From the NCBI GenBank assembly GCA_038748065.1, contig JBCDJG010000016.1:27816-91815 (forward strand): a stretch of DNA of 64,000 nt, given 5' to 3'. The translations under genes were made by a program, and so were the position numbers. Positions 43,210-52,370 of the stretch are shown here, one piece after another. Within the stretch, counting starts at the first letter, position 1; each line of letters begins with the position of its first letter. Source of the DNA: JBCDJG01 sp038748065. Its GTDB lineage: Bacteria; Pseudomonadota; Gammaproteobacteria; Pseudomonadales; Halieaceae. The notes under the pieces were generated by a model. That model had not been told where the DNA came from. It worked only from the letters and a program-made list of their open reading frames with translations, and searched no databases.

Positions 43210-44368
43210 GAAAACCATTCCCCGCGTGCGCAAGGCCAGCGCGCTTTTCTGCAACCCACTCCTCAATCCAGCCGGCGCCCGTCTCATGCATCGAATACAG
43301 GTCTTCGTGCTCGGCATAGGCCAAGCCCGCAGTTCTACAGCGCTCGCGATAACTCGCATCGAGGCCGGCCAGCACAGCGGCATCCAGGTCCTGCTGCCGA
43401 AAGGGTGAGGCAAGGACGCTTCCGGCCCCGGAAGCCGCTATATGATGCGCGTACCCGCAGACATCAGTCACGAGGGCTGGCAGACCCGCTACCAGCGCCT
43501 CCAGCAGGACAATACCAGCGGCTTCATCCAATGCCGGGTGAACGAGCAGATCGGCGGCAAGCAGGAGATCAGGTATATCATCGCGACCGCCCAGGAAGTG
43601 CACGCTGTCAGCAACGCCCAGCCGCTTGGCCAATTGCCGAAAACGCCTTTCCGTATCCTGCCCAACCACAAACAACTGCAGACCGCTGACGTGCGCTTCC
43701 TGGCTCGCCGCAGCCAGGGCGCGTATGGCACGATCCAGACCTTTCTTGATAAACCCCGAGCCGACAAACAACAAGGCCGGTTCGTCTTCGCCCAGCGCCA
43801 ACTCCACGCGCTTGCTGGCCCGCCGCCCTGCCGCATCCGCTCCAGCGCGTCGGTCCGCGTCGATGCCCGGCGGCAGCATCCGCATGCGCGCGGCTGGCGT
43901 GGCATAGTAGTGCTCGAACTTGTTTCGCTCAGTCTCCGATATCAGGAGGATTCTGGTGTCACTGTCGCTACCGAATACCGCAGCTTCATAGCGCGAAAAA
44001 TGACGGAAGCGCGGGCCCAGTCGATACAGCCAACTGCGCTCACGGTAGGCCTTGTCCAAATAGCAGGAATCAGCCGCATAGTAGACATCGAGACCGGGCA
44101 TCTTGTTAAATCCGACGACGCCATCAACCGGCGCTTTTTCAAGATCGGTCCTTACCCAGTCGTAATAGCGCTCGTTGCGCGTGTGGTTGCTCGCCGCCGC
44201 TACAGGCACCTGCCGCAAATCGACGCCGTCGGGACGCTCGCCCTGCCATTCAATGTAATACACGCGAGTATCGTGGCCCCGCTCGCGGCAGGCCGATAGA
44301 AAACGCATGAAGTCACGCTGCATGCCGCCGTAGGGGAAGTACTTGTAGAGCAAAAACGCGAGCGTCAC
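43199..44368 (-). CDS. waaG: LPS core glucosyltransferase I (GT4)
   Basis: 389 residues. The N-terminal L-L-Y-K-Y-F-P-Y-G-G-M-Q-R-D-F is the WaaG signature. The GT-B donor site includes F-V-G-S-G-F-I-K-K-G-L-D-R, and the C-terminal E-A block is H-P-A-L-D-E-A-A-G-I-V-L-L-E-A. It adds the first outer-core hexose to heptose II. The GTG at 44368 overlaps the waaC stop as GTGA and begins the conserved strand; the longer frame is unsupported. Confidence 0.93.
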   Translation of the reverse strand: MTLAFLLYKYFPYGGMQRDFMRFLSACRERGHDTRVYYIEWQGERPDGVDLRQVPVAAASNHTRNERYYDWVRTDLEKAPVDGVVGFNKMPGLDVYYAADSCYLDKAYRERSWLYRLGPRFRHFSRYEAAVFGSDSDTRILLISETERNKFEHYYATPAARMRMLPPGIDADRRAGADAAGRRASKRVELALGEDEPALLFVGSGFIKKGLDRAIRALAAASQEAHVSGLQLFVVGQDTERRFRQLAKRLGVADSVHFLGGRDDIPDLLLAADLLVHPALDEAAGIVLLEALVAGLPALVTDVCGYAHHIAASGAGSVLASPFRQQDLDAAVLAGLDASYRERCRTAGLAYAEHEDLYSMHETGAGWIEEWVAEKRAGLAHAGNGFHGQ

Positions 44369-45366
44369 TGCATCGCCCCGACGGGAAGAATCGTCTTGAG
44401 CTTCGCCCATACCGCTGCCGGCTGAATCGAAGCCATCATGGCTGCCGGATCGTCAGTGTCGTCCCGGCCGAGGGGCGATTGGATGTGGACCTGGTTGCCC
44501 CCATAGGCGCCAATCAGAGCGGTGCGCGTCGGACCGTAGAGGGAAACGGTCGGTACATCGAGTGCCGCCGCCAGGTGACCCAGGCCGGTATCAACAGCCA
44601 CGGCCCCGTCAACGTCAAGTAACATGCCTGCAAGGCCGAGCAGGTCGAGTCGCGGCAGTACTTCAGCGCCATTCACCTGGGCCGCTATCGCATCAGCGCG
44701 AGCGCGCTCAGCGTCGCTGCCCCACGGCAGCCACACGCGATACCCAGCGGTCGTTGCCAACTCTGCAAGGCTGAACCAGTGATCAGCGGGCCACAGCTTT
44801 TCCTCTCGCGCTGTGCCGTGAAAGAAAAGCAGATCAGATGATTCATTCCGTGACTGGGCCTGCAGGTTCGCGCGAACGCCGTAGTCTCCACGCTCCTGTG
44901 GCACTGGATAAGCCAGTGCGCTGGCGAACAGCTGGCGCGTACGCTCCACGGCGTGCTGCTCGCGAGCTACTGCAATGCCCTGGTGATAGGCAAGGGAAGC
45001 CAGGCCTTCACGGGCTGAGTCACGGTCGTAACCGTAACGCGTGCCGCGAGCAGTGCGTGCAATAAACGCGCTCTTCAGCAAGCCCTGGGCATCGATAACC
45101 GCATCGTAAGGTTCGCTGCGCAGACGGTTCCTGCAGCTGCGCCACTCGTCTGAATACCACATAGTAAAGGGGCGCTTACGCCATCGCCTCAGGGCGATGG
45201 GAATCACATTGTCAACCGCAGGGTGCCAGGTGGGTATCTCAGCGAAGGCTTCTTCAACGACCCAGTCAAATCGGATCCCGGGCAATGCAGCGGCAGCGTC
45301 GGTCAGCGCAGGCAGGGTATGAACCACATCCCCGAGCGAGGACATCTTAACGATCAGGACCCTCAC
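44365..45366 (-). CDS. waaC: LPS heptosyltransferase I
   Basis: 333 residues, GT9 family. The start M-R-V-L-I-V-K-M-S-S-L-G-D-V-V-H and D-A-Q-G-L-L-K-S identify WaaC. The donor region has L-F-F-H-G-T-A-R-E-E-K-L-W and D-T-G-L-G-H-L-A-A-A-L. It adds the first heptose to Kdo2-lipid A. It overlaps waaF by 4 bp (ATGA) and waaG by 4 bp, so the operon is translated as a coupled set. Confidence 0.95.
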   Translation of the reverse strand: MRVLIVKMSSLGDVVHTLPALTDAAAALPGIRFDWVVEEAFAEIPTWHPAVDNVIPIALRRWRKRPFTMWYSDEWRSCRNRLRSEPYDAVIDAQGLLKSAFIARTARGTRYGYDRDSAREGLASLAYHQGIAVAREQHAVERTRQLFASALAYPVPQERGDYGVRANLQAQSRNESSDLLFFHGTAREEKLWPADHWFSLAELATTAGYRVWLPWGSDAERARADAIAAQVNGAEVLPRLDLLGLAGMLLDVDGAVAVDTGLGHLAAALDVPTVSLYGPTRTALIGAYGGNQVHIQSPLGRDDTDDPAAMMASIQPAAVWAKLKTILPVGAMQ

Positions 45367-46472
45367 ACTGTCTCCATACGACCCAGAAGCCGGTCCAGTT
45401 GAGCAGTAACCTCCCCCGCGCTGATTTCACGCATGCAGCGATGGTGGCCGAGGGGACACTCGCGCGCAAAACACGGTGAACAGTCGATCTCGCTTCTAAT
45501 GTAGTCGGCTCTGCTGCTAAGAGGTGGAGTGAAATCGGGCGAGGTCGCACCGTAGATCACCAGGGTTGGGATGCTTAGCGCGGCGGCAATGTGCATGAGA
45601 CCTGAATCATTGGCAACAACCGCAGCAGCGAGGGACAGGGTATCCACGGCGTCGGCAAGGCTGGTGCGACCGGTGAGGTCGAGGCAAGCGCTGCCCGCGG
45701 ACGCGTTAATCGCCGCGCAGACTTCGGCGTCGTTAGCCGAGCCGAACAACGCCACCTGCCAACCCTGTTCGAGATAATTGCGCGCCAGTTCTGCATAGCT
45801 GTTTTCGGGCCAACGTTTGGCGCCGCCAAATTCGGCGCCCGGGCACAGCGCCAACAGGGGTGCCGCGCTGAGGCCAAAGTTCTGGCGGCAGGCCTCGGCC
45901 CGCGACGCATCAGCATGCAAGCGGGGCGCCGGCAAGGGTTCTCGCAGAACGTTCCCCGGCGCCTGCGCCAAGGCGACAAAGCGCTGCACCATTAAAGGCA
46001 ACGCTTTCTCGTCAAGAAGCCGTAGATCATTCAGAAGCCCGTATCGCCATTCGCCGCGCCAGCCTGTTCGCCGCGGGATATTCGCAAAAAAAGGAATCAG
46101 GGCTGACTTGAAAGAGTTCGGCAGCAGAATCGCCTGATCGTAGTTGCGTCTACGAACGTCCCTGCCCAGCAATCGTCGGCGACGCCAGCCGATCGCACCA
46201 TGTGCAATAGGTAACTCAAGTGCCTCGTCGACCTCTGGCATACGAGCGAGGATGGGTTCACTCCAGGCTGGTGCAAGAACGTCGATCGAAACCCCCGGGC
46301 GCGAGTCCTTCAGGTAACGATATAGCGACTGAGACATCACCATGTCGCCGACCCACGACGGGCCGACAACAAGAATCTTTTCGATAGGGGGACTCAGGGC
46401 GCCAGCCGCCAGGGGAGCCCGTCGATCAGGCGACGGGTTCCAGCCATTCGGTGTTCTGGCTACGATTGCCAC
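45363..46472 (-). CDS. waaF: LPS heptosyltransferase II; start uncertain
   Basis: GT9 family enzyme. Conserved sequence begins I-L-V-V-G-P-S-W-V-G-D-M-V-M-S-Q, near residue 33 of the longest frame, and continues with R-R-x-Y-D-Q-A-I-L-L-P-N-S-F-K-S and L-C-P-G-A-E-F-G-G-A-K-R-W-P. The donor site is N-D-S-G-L-M-H-I-A-A. The only canonical start in frame is the GTG at 46472, which adds about 30 non-family residues and overlaps ilvE by 47 bp without a ribosome site. The true start may be a rare codon such as ATC or ATT near the family N-terminus. WaaF adds heptose II. Confidence 0.9.
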   Translation of the reverse strand: MAIVARTPNGWNPSPDRRAPLAAGALSPPIEKILVVGPSWVGDMVMSQSLYRYLKDSRPGVSIDVLAPAWSEPILARMPEVDEALELPIAHGAIGWRRRRLLGRDVRRRNYDQAILLPNSFKSALIPFFANIPRRTGWRGEWRYGLLNDLRLLDEKALPLMVQRFVALAQAPGNVLREPLPAPRLHADASRAEACRQNFGLSAAPLLALCPGAEFGGAKRWPENSYAELARNYLEQGWQVALFGSANDAEVCAAINASAGSACLDLTGRTSLADAVDTLSLAAAVVANDSGLMHIAAALSIPTLVIYGATSPDFTPPLSSRADYIRSEIDCSPCFARECPLGHHRCMREISAGEVTAQLDRLLGRMETV

Positions 46473-47352
46473 GAACGCTGTCGAAATACATGGCCTGCAG
46501 CTTGGTCGTCAACGGGCCGCGCACACCCTCCCCGATGGTTCGGCCATCCAGCTCTCGAATAGGCACCACCTCGGCGGCAGTACCGGTAAAGAAGGCTTCA
46601 TCAGCTACGTAAACCTCGTCCCGAGTGATGCGCTTCTCGTGAATCGTGTAACCCAGTTCCTCCGCCAGTGTGAATACCGTCGCGCGTGTAATGCCGTCGA
46701 GACAGGAGGTGAGGTCAGGCGTAAAGATTGTATTGTTGCGAACGACGAACACATTTTCACCGCTGCCCTCAGCGACGTAGCCCTCGTTGTCGAGCATTAA
46801 AGCTTCCTCGGCACCGCCGTCCAGAGCCTCGCGTAGCGCCAGCATGGAATTGATATAGTTGCCGTTGGCCTTGGCTTTACACATCGTAATATTCACGTGA
46901 TGCCGAGTGAAAGACGAGGTGCGCACCTTGATTCCGCGGTCGCGCGCGTCCGGGTCCATGTAGGATGGCCACTCCCACGCGGCGACCATAACGTGGGTCT
47001 GCAATCCATCTGCGCGCAAGCCCATGCCCTCCGATCCATAAAAACACATGGGCCTGAGATAGGCTTCTTCCAGACCATTCTCACGCACGACAGCCTTTTG
47101 CGCCTGGTTCAGGGTCTCCTTATCGAAGGGCATATCCATCGCGAGGATCTTGGCTGAGTTGAACAGGCGGTCGGTATGCTCCTTCAGGCGGAAAATACAG
47201 GTACCACGATCAGGTGTCTTGTAAGCACGCACGCCTTCGAACACGCCAAGACCATAGTGAAAAGTATGAGTCAGCACATGCACCTTGGCTTCGCGCCAGG
47301 GCACCATTTCTCCATCCATCCAGATGAGACCATCGCGATCGGCCAGGCTCAT
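46426..47352 (-). CDS. ilvE: Branched-chain amino acid aminotransferase
   Basis: 308 residues, full-length class IV aminotransferase. Blocks include H-Y-G-L-G-V-F-E-G-V-R-A-Y, the PLP lysine K161 in C-K-A-K-A-N-G-N-Y, and E-G-S-G-E-N-V-F-V-V. It makes valine, leucine and isoleucine from the keto acids with glutamate. It is first of a minus-strand run continuing into waaF, the same order as in Pseudomonas. The start ATG follows GGGAG by about nine bases. Confidence 0.96.
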   Translation of the reverse strand: MSLADRDGLIWMDGEMVPWREAKVHVLTHTFHYGLGVFEGVRAYKTPDRGTCIFRLKEHTDRLFNSAKILAMDMPFDKETLNQAQKAVVRENGLEEAYLRPMCFYGSEGMGLRADGLQTHVMVAAWEWPSYMDPDARDRGIKVRTSSFTRHHVNITMCKAKANGNYINSMLALREALDGGAEEALMLDNEGYVAEGSGENVFVVRNNTIFTPDLTSCLDGITRATVFTLAEELGYTIHEKRITRDEVYVADEAFFTGTAAEVVPIRELDGRTIGEGVRGPLTTKLQAMYFDSVRGNRSQNTEWLEPVA

Positions 47353-47672
47353 TCTCTCTTACTCCCTTATTGTTACCTTGCTTGCGGTTCGTTTTATTCA
47401 GGCGGCAAATCGCGGCTGCCACTGTATCAAGACGGCGGTCCGATGCTGCTGGTAGTCTGCCGACGCGGCGACGTTGGGTAGCTGCTGCAGTGAGGCTGAT
47501 GGGCAGCGGTGCGATACGTCAGGACGGCGTATTGCACCATAAATTCAATATCAACGATACTGCCGGGCCCCTGTTTTAGGTGAAATTCCGCATTATTCGC
47601 CGCGCTTTATGATAGTAAGCACTTACACTTTTTATGATTTCAAAACTCGCCAAAGTTACGATCTGGCTGCCT
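47353..47672. other. 320-bp intergenic region upstream of ilvE
   Basis: No convincing gene lies between the ilvE start and the stop of the ATPase gene, both on the minus strand. The stretch should hold the promoter of the ilvE-waaF-waaC-waaG-waaP operon and the end of the ATPase transcript, but I see no clear hairpin-plus-T terminator and no strong -35/-10 pair. It becomes A/T-rich between about 47580 and 47650. Short frames inside it are arginine-rich and lack start signals. Confidence 0.6.
47615..47626. promoter_or_regulatory. Short palindrome in the ilvE upstream region
   Basis: GTAAG and CTTAC arms flank a two-base centre in an A/T-rich stretch, about 260 bp upstream of ilvE and 50 bp past the ATPase stop. 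Size and symmetry fit a repressor half-site pair, but nothing identifies the factor. Confidence 0.2.
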
Positions 47673-49448
47673 TCAGGCGTCAAGGACCGGCGCTACGCGC
47701 ATTACTTCTTCAATGGTGGTCTGGCCACGGGCCACGCGGCGCGCACCGGACAGGCGCAGTGTACGCATCCCTTCCCGCATGGCCACCTTGCGAACCTTAA
47801 CGGTATCGGTGTGGCTGGCGATCTGCTCCTGCACCCCAGGGGAGTTCACCAACACCTCGTAAATGCCCTGCCGACCCGAGTATCCCGTATTACGACAGGC
47901 CTTGCAGCCGACAGGTTGCGCCATTCGCTCGGGAGCCTTGACCTCCCAGGGGCTGGTCAGCTGCGCCCAGGCATCTTTATCCATGGGCACCTCGGTCTTG
48001 CATTCAGGGCACAGGATGCGCACCAGTCGCTGCGACATGATGCCGCGCACGGTGGCCTTGATCAGGTAGGGTGGCACGCCCAGTTCCAGCAAACGCGAAA
48101 GCGAACTTGGCGAGTCGTTCGTGTGCAGCGTCGACAGAACCAGGTGCCCGGTAAGCGCCGCCTGCACCGCCATATTCGCCGTTTCCAGGTCGCGTATTTC
48201 GCCCACCATGATGATGTCCGGGTCCTGTCGCATCAACGCGCGAACGCCGCTGGAAAAGTGCAGGTCAATGCCGTGGTTAACCTGCATCTGGTTGAAGGCG
48301 GGTTCAACCATCTCGATGGGGTCTTCGATGGTACAGACGTTCACTTCAGGCGTAGCCAGCTTGCGCAGCGTGGAGTAGAGCGTGGTTGTTTTGCCAGACC
48401 CGGTAGGCCCGGTCACCAGCACGATGCCATTGCCCATTGAGGTCATGTTATCCCAGCGCTTCAGGTCGTCATCCGCCAGGCCGAGCTGTTCGAAGCTCTT
48501 TTGCAAGACATCGGGGTCAAAGATCCGCATGACCAGCTTTTCACCGAAGGCGGTCGGCAAGGTCGCCAGGCGCAGCTCCACTTCGCTGCCCTCCGGGCTG
48601 CGTGTCTTCAGGCGCCCGTCCTGTGGCCGCCTCTTTTCGGCGACGTCCATGCGCCCGAGAATCTTGATGCGGCTGGTCACTGCAGCGCAGACCTGTTGCG
48701 GTAGCTCATAAACGCTGTGCAGCACACCGTCGATTCTGAATCGCACAAAACCCTGCTCGCGGCGAGGCTCGATATGGATGTCACTGGCGCGCTGCTCGAA
48801 AGCATATTGCAGCAGCCAGTCGACCACGTTAACGATATGGGCATCGTTCGCGTCCGGCTCCTTCATGGAGCCGAGTTCGAGCATAGACTCCAGATTGCCA
48901 AGCCCGGTAGCGGCACCACTTGCGCCACTGCCACCGGCGCCCTGCACGGAGCGCGCCATGGTGTAGAACTCGGCCGTGTGGCGCGCTATGTCCCGCGGAT
49001 CAGCCAACACACGACGCACAGCTCTGCGCGTCACGTGCTCAACGTTTTGCACCCAGTCGACGATACCGGGCTCCGCGCTCGCAACTACGACCTCAGCTTC
49101 ACTGACTTTGACCGCCAGTATTCGGTGGCGCTGGGCAAAGGCCTGAGACATCACTTCTGCCACCGCGCCGACATTGATTTTCAGCGGGTCGATCTCAAAG
49201 ACCTCTTGATCAACCCGCTTGGACAACCACAGCAGTAGCGCGTCCATGTCGAGGCTGCGTCCACCTCGCGTGCCATCGGCCAAGCCCTGGTCAGCGAGGA
49301 ACACAAGCGGATTGACGCTGCCCGCCGACATCTTCGACAGTCGGTCACAGTCCTCGGGCGCGAGCACGCCGTCGCCCTGCAGCTCAGCAAGCAGGCTCTG
49401 CAGCGTCAGGGGCCCTCGAGACAGGCTGTCCATCACGTCGGTCGCCAT
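47673..49448 (-). CDS. GspE/PulE/MshE-type secretion or pilus ATPase
   Basis: 591 residues. An N-terminal MshE/GspE_N domain (about 60-180) is followed by the hexameric ATPase core. Its motifs are Walker A G-P-T-G-S-G-K-T-T, the Asp box T-I-E-D-P-I-E, Walker B I-I-M-V-G-E-I-R-D and the His box S-T-L-H-T-N-D. A zinc tetracysteine follows (C-P-E-C ... C-K-A-C). The family drives type II secretion or type IV pilus extension. No other gsp/pil/msh genes are nearby, so it serves a machine encoded elsewhere or acts alone. Start choice is slightly uncertain: an in-frame ATG lies five codons in. Confidence 0.9.
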   Translation of the reverse strand: MATDVMDSLSRGPLTLQSLLAELQGDGVLAPEDCDRLSKMSAGSVNPLVFLADQGLADGTRGGRSLDMDALLLWLSKRVDQEVFEIDPLKINVGAVAEVMSQAFAQRHRILAVKVSEAEVVVASAEPGIVDWVQNVEHVTRRAVRRVLADPRDIARHTAEFYTMARSVQGAGGSGASGAATGLGNLESMLELGSMKEPDANDAHIVNVVDWLLQYAFEQRASDIHIEPRREQGFVRFRIDGVLHSVYELPQQVCAAVTSRIKILGRMDVAEKRRPQDGRLKTRSPEGSEVELRLATLPTAFGEKLVMRIFDPDVLQKSFEQLGLADDDLKRWDNMTSMGNGIVLVTGPTGSGKTTTLYSTLRKLATPEVNVCTIEDPIEMVEPAFNQMQVNHGIDLHFSSGVRALMRQDPDIIMVGEIRDLETANMAVQAALTGHLVLSTLHTNDSPSSLSRLLELGVPPYLIKATVRGIMSQRLVRILCPECKTEVPMDKDAWAQLTSPWEVKAPERMAQPVGCKACRNTGYSGRQGIYEVLVNSPGVQEQIASHTDTVKVRKVAMREGMRTLRLSGARRVARGQTTIEEVMRVAPVLDA

Positions 49449-49544
49449 TTGGCATGTCCGATTTCACTCCGATCACTGCATGCTATCACACACTAGCGAC
49501 CGAAAATCAGCCCGAAAAAGTCACTCTGTCCAGCCAAATTTTCT

Positions 49545-49574
49545 GTGACAGATCGCGAGCATTCGACCTATACT
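49545..49574 (+). promoter_or_regulatory. Sigma70-type promoter for the phosphate transporter gene
   Basis: GTGACA at 49545-49550 and TATACT at 49569-49574 are each one base from consensus and are separated by 18 bp. This places initiation near 49581, about 95 bp upstream of the transporter start. No PhoB-type repeats are seen here, so the gene may be expressed regardless of phosphate. Confidence 0.5.
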
Positions 49575-49674
49575 GCGCGCCAGCTTGGGGGGAGTTTAGT
49601 GGCATGGTAGTGACCTCTTTGTGGCCTGCTATTCCGACTCTTCAATTCGGGCTGGCGCGCTAGCGGACTGAGTC

Positions 49675-50952
49675 GTGGAGATCATCGCGCAGCACGGGAC
49701 GCTGTTCCTGATCATCGCCTGTATGGCGGGCTTCTTCATGGCCTGGGGCATTGGCGCAAACGACGTTGCCAATGCCATGGGCACGTCCGTAGGCTCCCGC
49801 GCACTGACCATCAAGCAGGCCATCCTCGTGGCCATGGTTTTCGAGTTCCTCGGCGCCTACCTCGCTGGCGGCGAAGTCACCGCGACCATTCGCAAAGGCA
49901 TCATTGACTCCAGCTACATGGAGGGGAATCCCGAGCTGCTCGTCTACGGCATGATGTCGGCGCTGTTCGCCGCGGGCACCTGGCTGTTGATCGCGAGTAT
50001 GCGCGGTTGGCCCGTCTCCACCACACACTCAATTGTCGGTTCGCTGGTCGGCTTTGCTGCCGTAGGTATCTCCGTTGATGCGGTGAACTGGGGTCAGGTC
50101 GGCACGATTGCTGCGAGCTGGGTTGTGTCACCCGTGGTCTCCGGGACCATAGCCTTCTGCCTGTTCATGAGCGTAAAGTATTTCATTCTCGATACGGACG
50201 ACCCTTTTCATCGCGCCAAGCGCTTGATTCCCGTTTATATGTGGATCGTGGGCTTCATGATATCCATGGTGACGCTCCTCAAGGGCTTGAAGCATGTCGG
50301 GGTCGAGCTGGATCTCGGGCTCGGCAGCAAGTTCGCTAACGCGCTGCCGCTATCCGCTCTGATCGGCTTGATGGTCGCGGGCCTCGGTGCGCTGCTCCTG
50401 CGGCGCGTAGAGGCACCCGTCGATAGCACGCAGCGTTCGGCGGCCGTCGAGCGGGTATTCGCCATCCTGATGATATTCACCGCCTGTTCCATGGCCTTTG
50501 CCCACGGCTCCAACGACGTCGCCAATGCCGTGGGCCCGCTTGCAGCCGTCGCCAGTACGGTCACATCGGGCGGCGAGATCGCAGCGAAGTCTGCAATGCC
50601 CTGGTGGATTTTATTGGTTGGCGCGCTCGGCATTGTTATTGGCCTTGCCACCTATGGCTGGAAGGTAATCGCCACCATTGGCCGCAAGATCACCGAGCTC
50701 ACACCCAGTCGAGGCTTCGCCGCCGAGCTTGGCGCAGCAGCGACGGTCGTCATCGCCTCGGGCACCGGGCTACCGATCTCAACCACGCATACCCTGGTTG
50801 GCGCGGTACTCGGCGTCGGCCTGGCCAGGGGTGTCGCCGCACTCAACCTGCGTGTCATCGGCTCAATCTTCCTGTCCTGGGTTATCACTCTGCCAGTCGG
50901 GGCAGGGCTGGCGATTCTGTTCTTCTTCCTGTTCAAAGGTGTCTTCGGCTAG
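49675..50952 (+). CDS. Inorganic phosphate transporter, PiT family
   Basis: 425 residues with about ten TM segments. The duplicated PiT signature appears as G-A-N-D-V-A-N-A-M-G-T-S-V near residue 27 and G-S-N-D-V-A-N-A-V-G-P in the second half. S-T-T-H-S and S-T-T-H-T occur after the repeats. The family imports phosphate or metal-phosphate with H+ or Na+. The start is GTG; ribosome-site support is weak. No pap/UPF0111 (PhoU-like) partner precedes it. Confidence 0.92.
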   Translation: MEIIAQHGTLFLIIACMAGFFMAWGIGANDVANAMGTSVGSRALTIKQAILVAMVFEFLGAYLAGGEVTATIRKGIIDSSYMEGNPELLVYGMMSALFAAGTWLLIASMRGWPVSTTHSIVGSLVGFAAVGISVDAVNWGQVGTIAASWVVSPVVSGTIAFCLFMSVKYFILDTDDPFHRAKRLIPVYMWIVGFMISMVTLLKGLKHVGVELDLGLGSKFANALPLSALIGLMVAGLGALLLRRVEAPVDSTQRSAAVERVFAILMIFTACSMAFAHGSNDVANAVGPLAAVASTVTSGGEIAAKSAMPWWILLVGALGIVIGLATYGWKVIATIGRKITELTPSRGFAAELGAAATVVIASGTGLPISTTHTLVGAVLGVGLARGVAALNLRVIGSIFLSWVITLPVGAGLAILFFFLFKGVFG

Positions 50953-51062
50953 GGCGGCTGAGGGCAGCGCCACAGCCGCGAGCTGTGGAATATTGACATT
51001 AGGTAATCTCGTGCCGATTCGGTAAGCTTATTTCCCCATTTTTCAATGGCTTGGAGAGACTC

Positions 51063-52364
51063 GTGACGACGCCGGCGCGATCCCACATTCGCTGGTTCCG
51101 CAATACTGCACCCTACATCAACGCACACCGGGGTAAGACCTTTGTGCTGATGCTGGGGGGCGAAGCCGCGCAACACGAAAATTTCCCGAACATCATTCAC
51201 GACATTGCCCTGCTCAATAGTCTGGGCGTCAAGCTGATCCTGGTGCACGGCAACAGACCACAGATCGCCGACCGGCTGGCGGCAGCAGGCCTTGAGAGTC
51301 AATACCACAAAGGCCGCCGCGTGACGGACAGTGCCGCACTTGAACACGTCAAAGATGCAGCGGGCGCCCTGCGCGCACAGATCGAAGCCCTTCTATCCAT
51401 GGGGCTGCCTAACTCGCCCATGCAGGGCGCCCAGATACGCGTTTGCTCGGGCAATTTCGTGACCGCCAGGCCCAGTGGCGTCGTTGACGGCGTGGACTAC
51501 CAGCATACCGGCCATGTCAGGCGCATCGACGTCACAGGTATCGAACAGCAGTTGCAGGAAGGCTCAATCGTTTTACTGTCGCCGCTCGGTTATTCGCCGA
51601 CGGGCGAAATCTTCAACCTCATGCTGGAAGACATTGCGGTGGCCTGCGCAGCGGCGACCCATGCCGATAAGCTGATCCTCTTTAGCCCGGAGGCCGGCGC
51701 TTGCAACAGCGAGGGCGATCTTCTGGCGCAGTGCACCGTAGGCGAAATCGATTCACTGGCCGTCTCGCCGGACAGTCAGGCCATGCTGGAGACCGCCCGG
51801 GAAGCCTGCCGCGCGGGCGTCGAACGCTGCCACATTATCAGCTACAGCGACGACTGCGCCCTGCTCGAGGAGCTCTTTACCCACGATGGCAGCGGGACAC
51901 TGGTCGCCAAAGACGACTTCGAACAGTCACGGTCAGCGAATATCGATGACGTCGGCGGCATCCTGGAACTGATCGAGCCACTTGAACGGACCGGCGTACT
52001 ACTCAAACGTTCCCGCGAGCTGTTGGAAACCGAGATTGCGCAGTTTCGGCTGCTGGAACGCGATAGCCGCATTCTTGCCTGCGCGGCGCTATACCCTTTC
52101 CCGCAATCGGGCAGCGGAGAAATCGCCTGCATCGTCACACACCCGGATTACCGGGGTGGCCAGCGCGGGCAACGCCTGCTCAGTGAACTGGAGCGCGAGG
52201 CGCGGCGGCTTGGTCTCGCTCGCGTATTCGTATTAACGACGCAAACGGCCCACTGGTTTCAGGAGCAGGGATTTAAAGAAAAGTCGCTGGCTGATTTACC
52301 CACTGCAAAGCAGTCGCTCTATAACCTCCAACGAAACTCCAAGGTTTTCTTTAAAGAGCTATAG
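51063..52364 (+). CDS. argA: N-acetylglutamate synthase
   Basis: 433 residues: an amino-acid-kinase domain (F-V-L-M-L-G-G-E-A, V-H-G-N-R-P-Q-I) followed by a C-terminal GNAT domain (H-P-D-Y-R-G-G-Q-R-G-Q-R near residue 363). This is the classical ArgA that makes N-acetylglutamate from glutamate and acetyl-CoA, the arginine-inhibited first step. GTG 51063 follows GGAGA closely and is preferred over the TTG four codons earlier. It converges on the diguanylate cyclase with a six-base gap. Confidence 0.95.
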   Translation: MTTPARSHIRWFRNTAPYINAHRGKTFVLMLGGEAAQHENFPNIIHDIALLNSLGVKLILVHGNRPQIADRLAAAGLESQYHKGRRVTDSAALEHVKDAAGALRAQIEALLSMGLPNSPMQGAQIRVCSGNFVTARPSGVVDGVDYQHTGHVRRIDVTGIEQQLQEGSIVLLSPLGYSPTGEIFNLMLEDIAVACAAATHADKLILFSPEAGACNSEGDLLAQCTVGEIDSLAVSPDSQAMLETAREACRAGVERCHIISYSDDCALLEELFTHDGSGTLVAKDDFEQSRSANIDDVGGILELIEPLERTGVLLKRSRELLETEIAQFRLLERDSRILACAALYPFPQSGSGEIACIVTHPDYRGGQRGQRLLSELEREARRLGLARVFVLTTQTAHWFQEQGFKEKSLADLPTAKQSLYNLQRNSKVFFKEL

Positions 52365-52370
52365 GGTGTC

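Noticed and set aside
47634..48440. Plus-strand open frame of 268 codons
   Set aside because: Antisense to the strongly supported ATPase gene, with His/Arg/Gln-rich composition and no domain.
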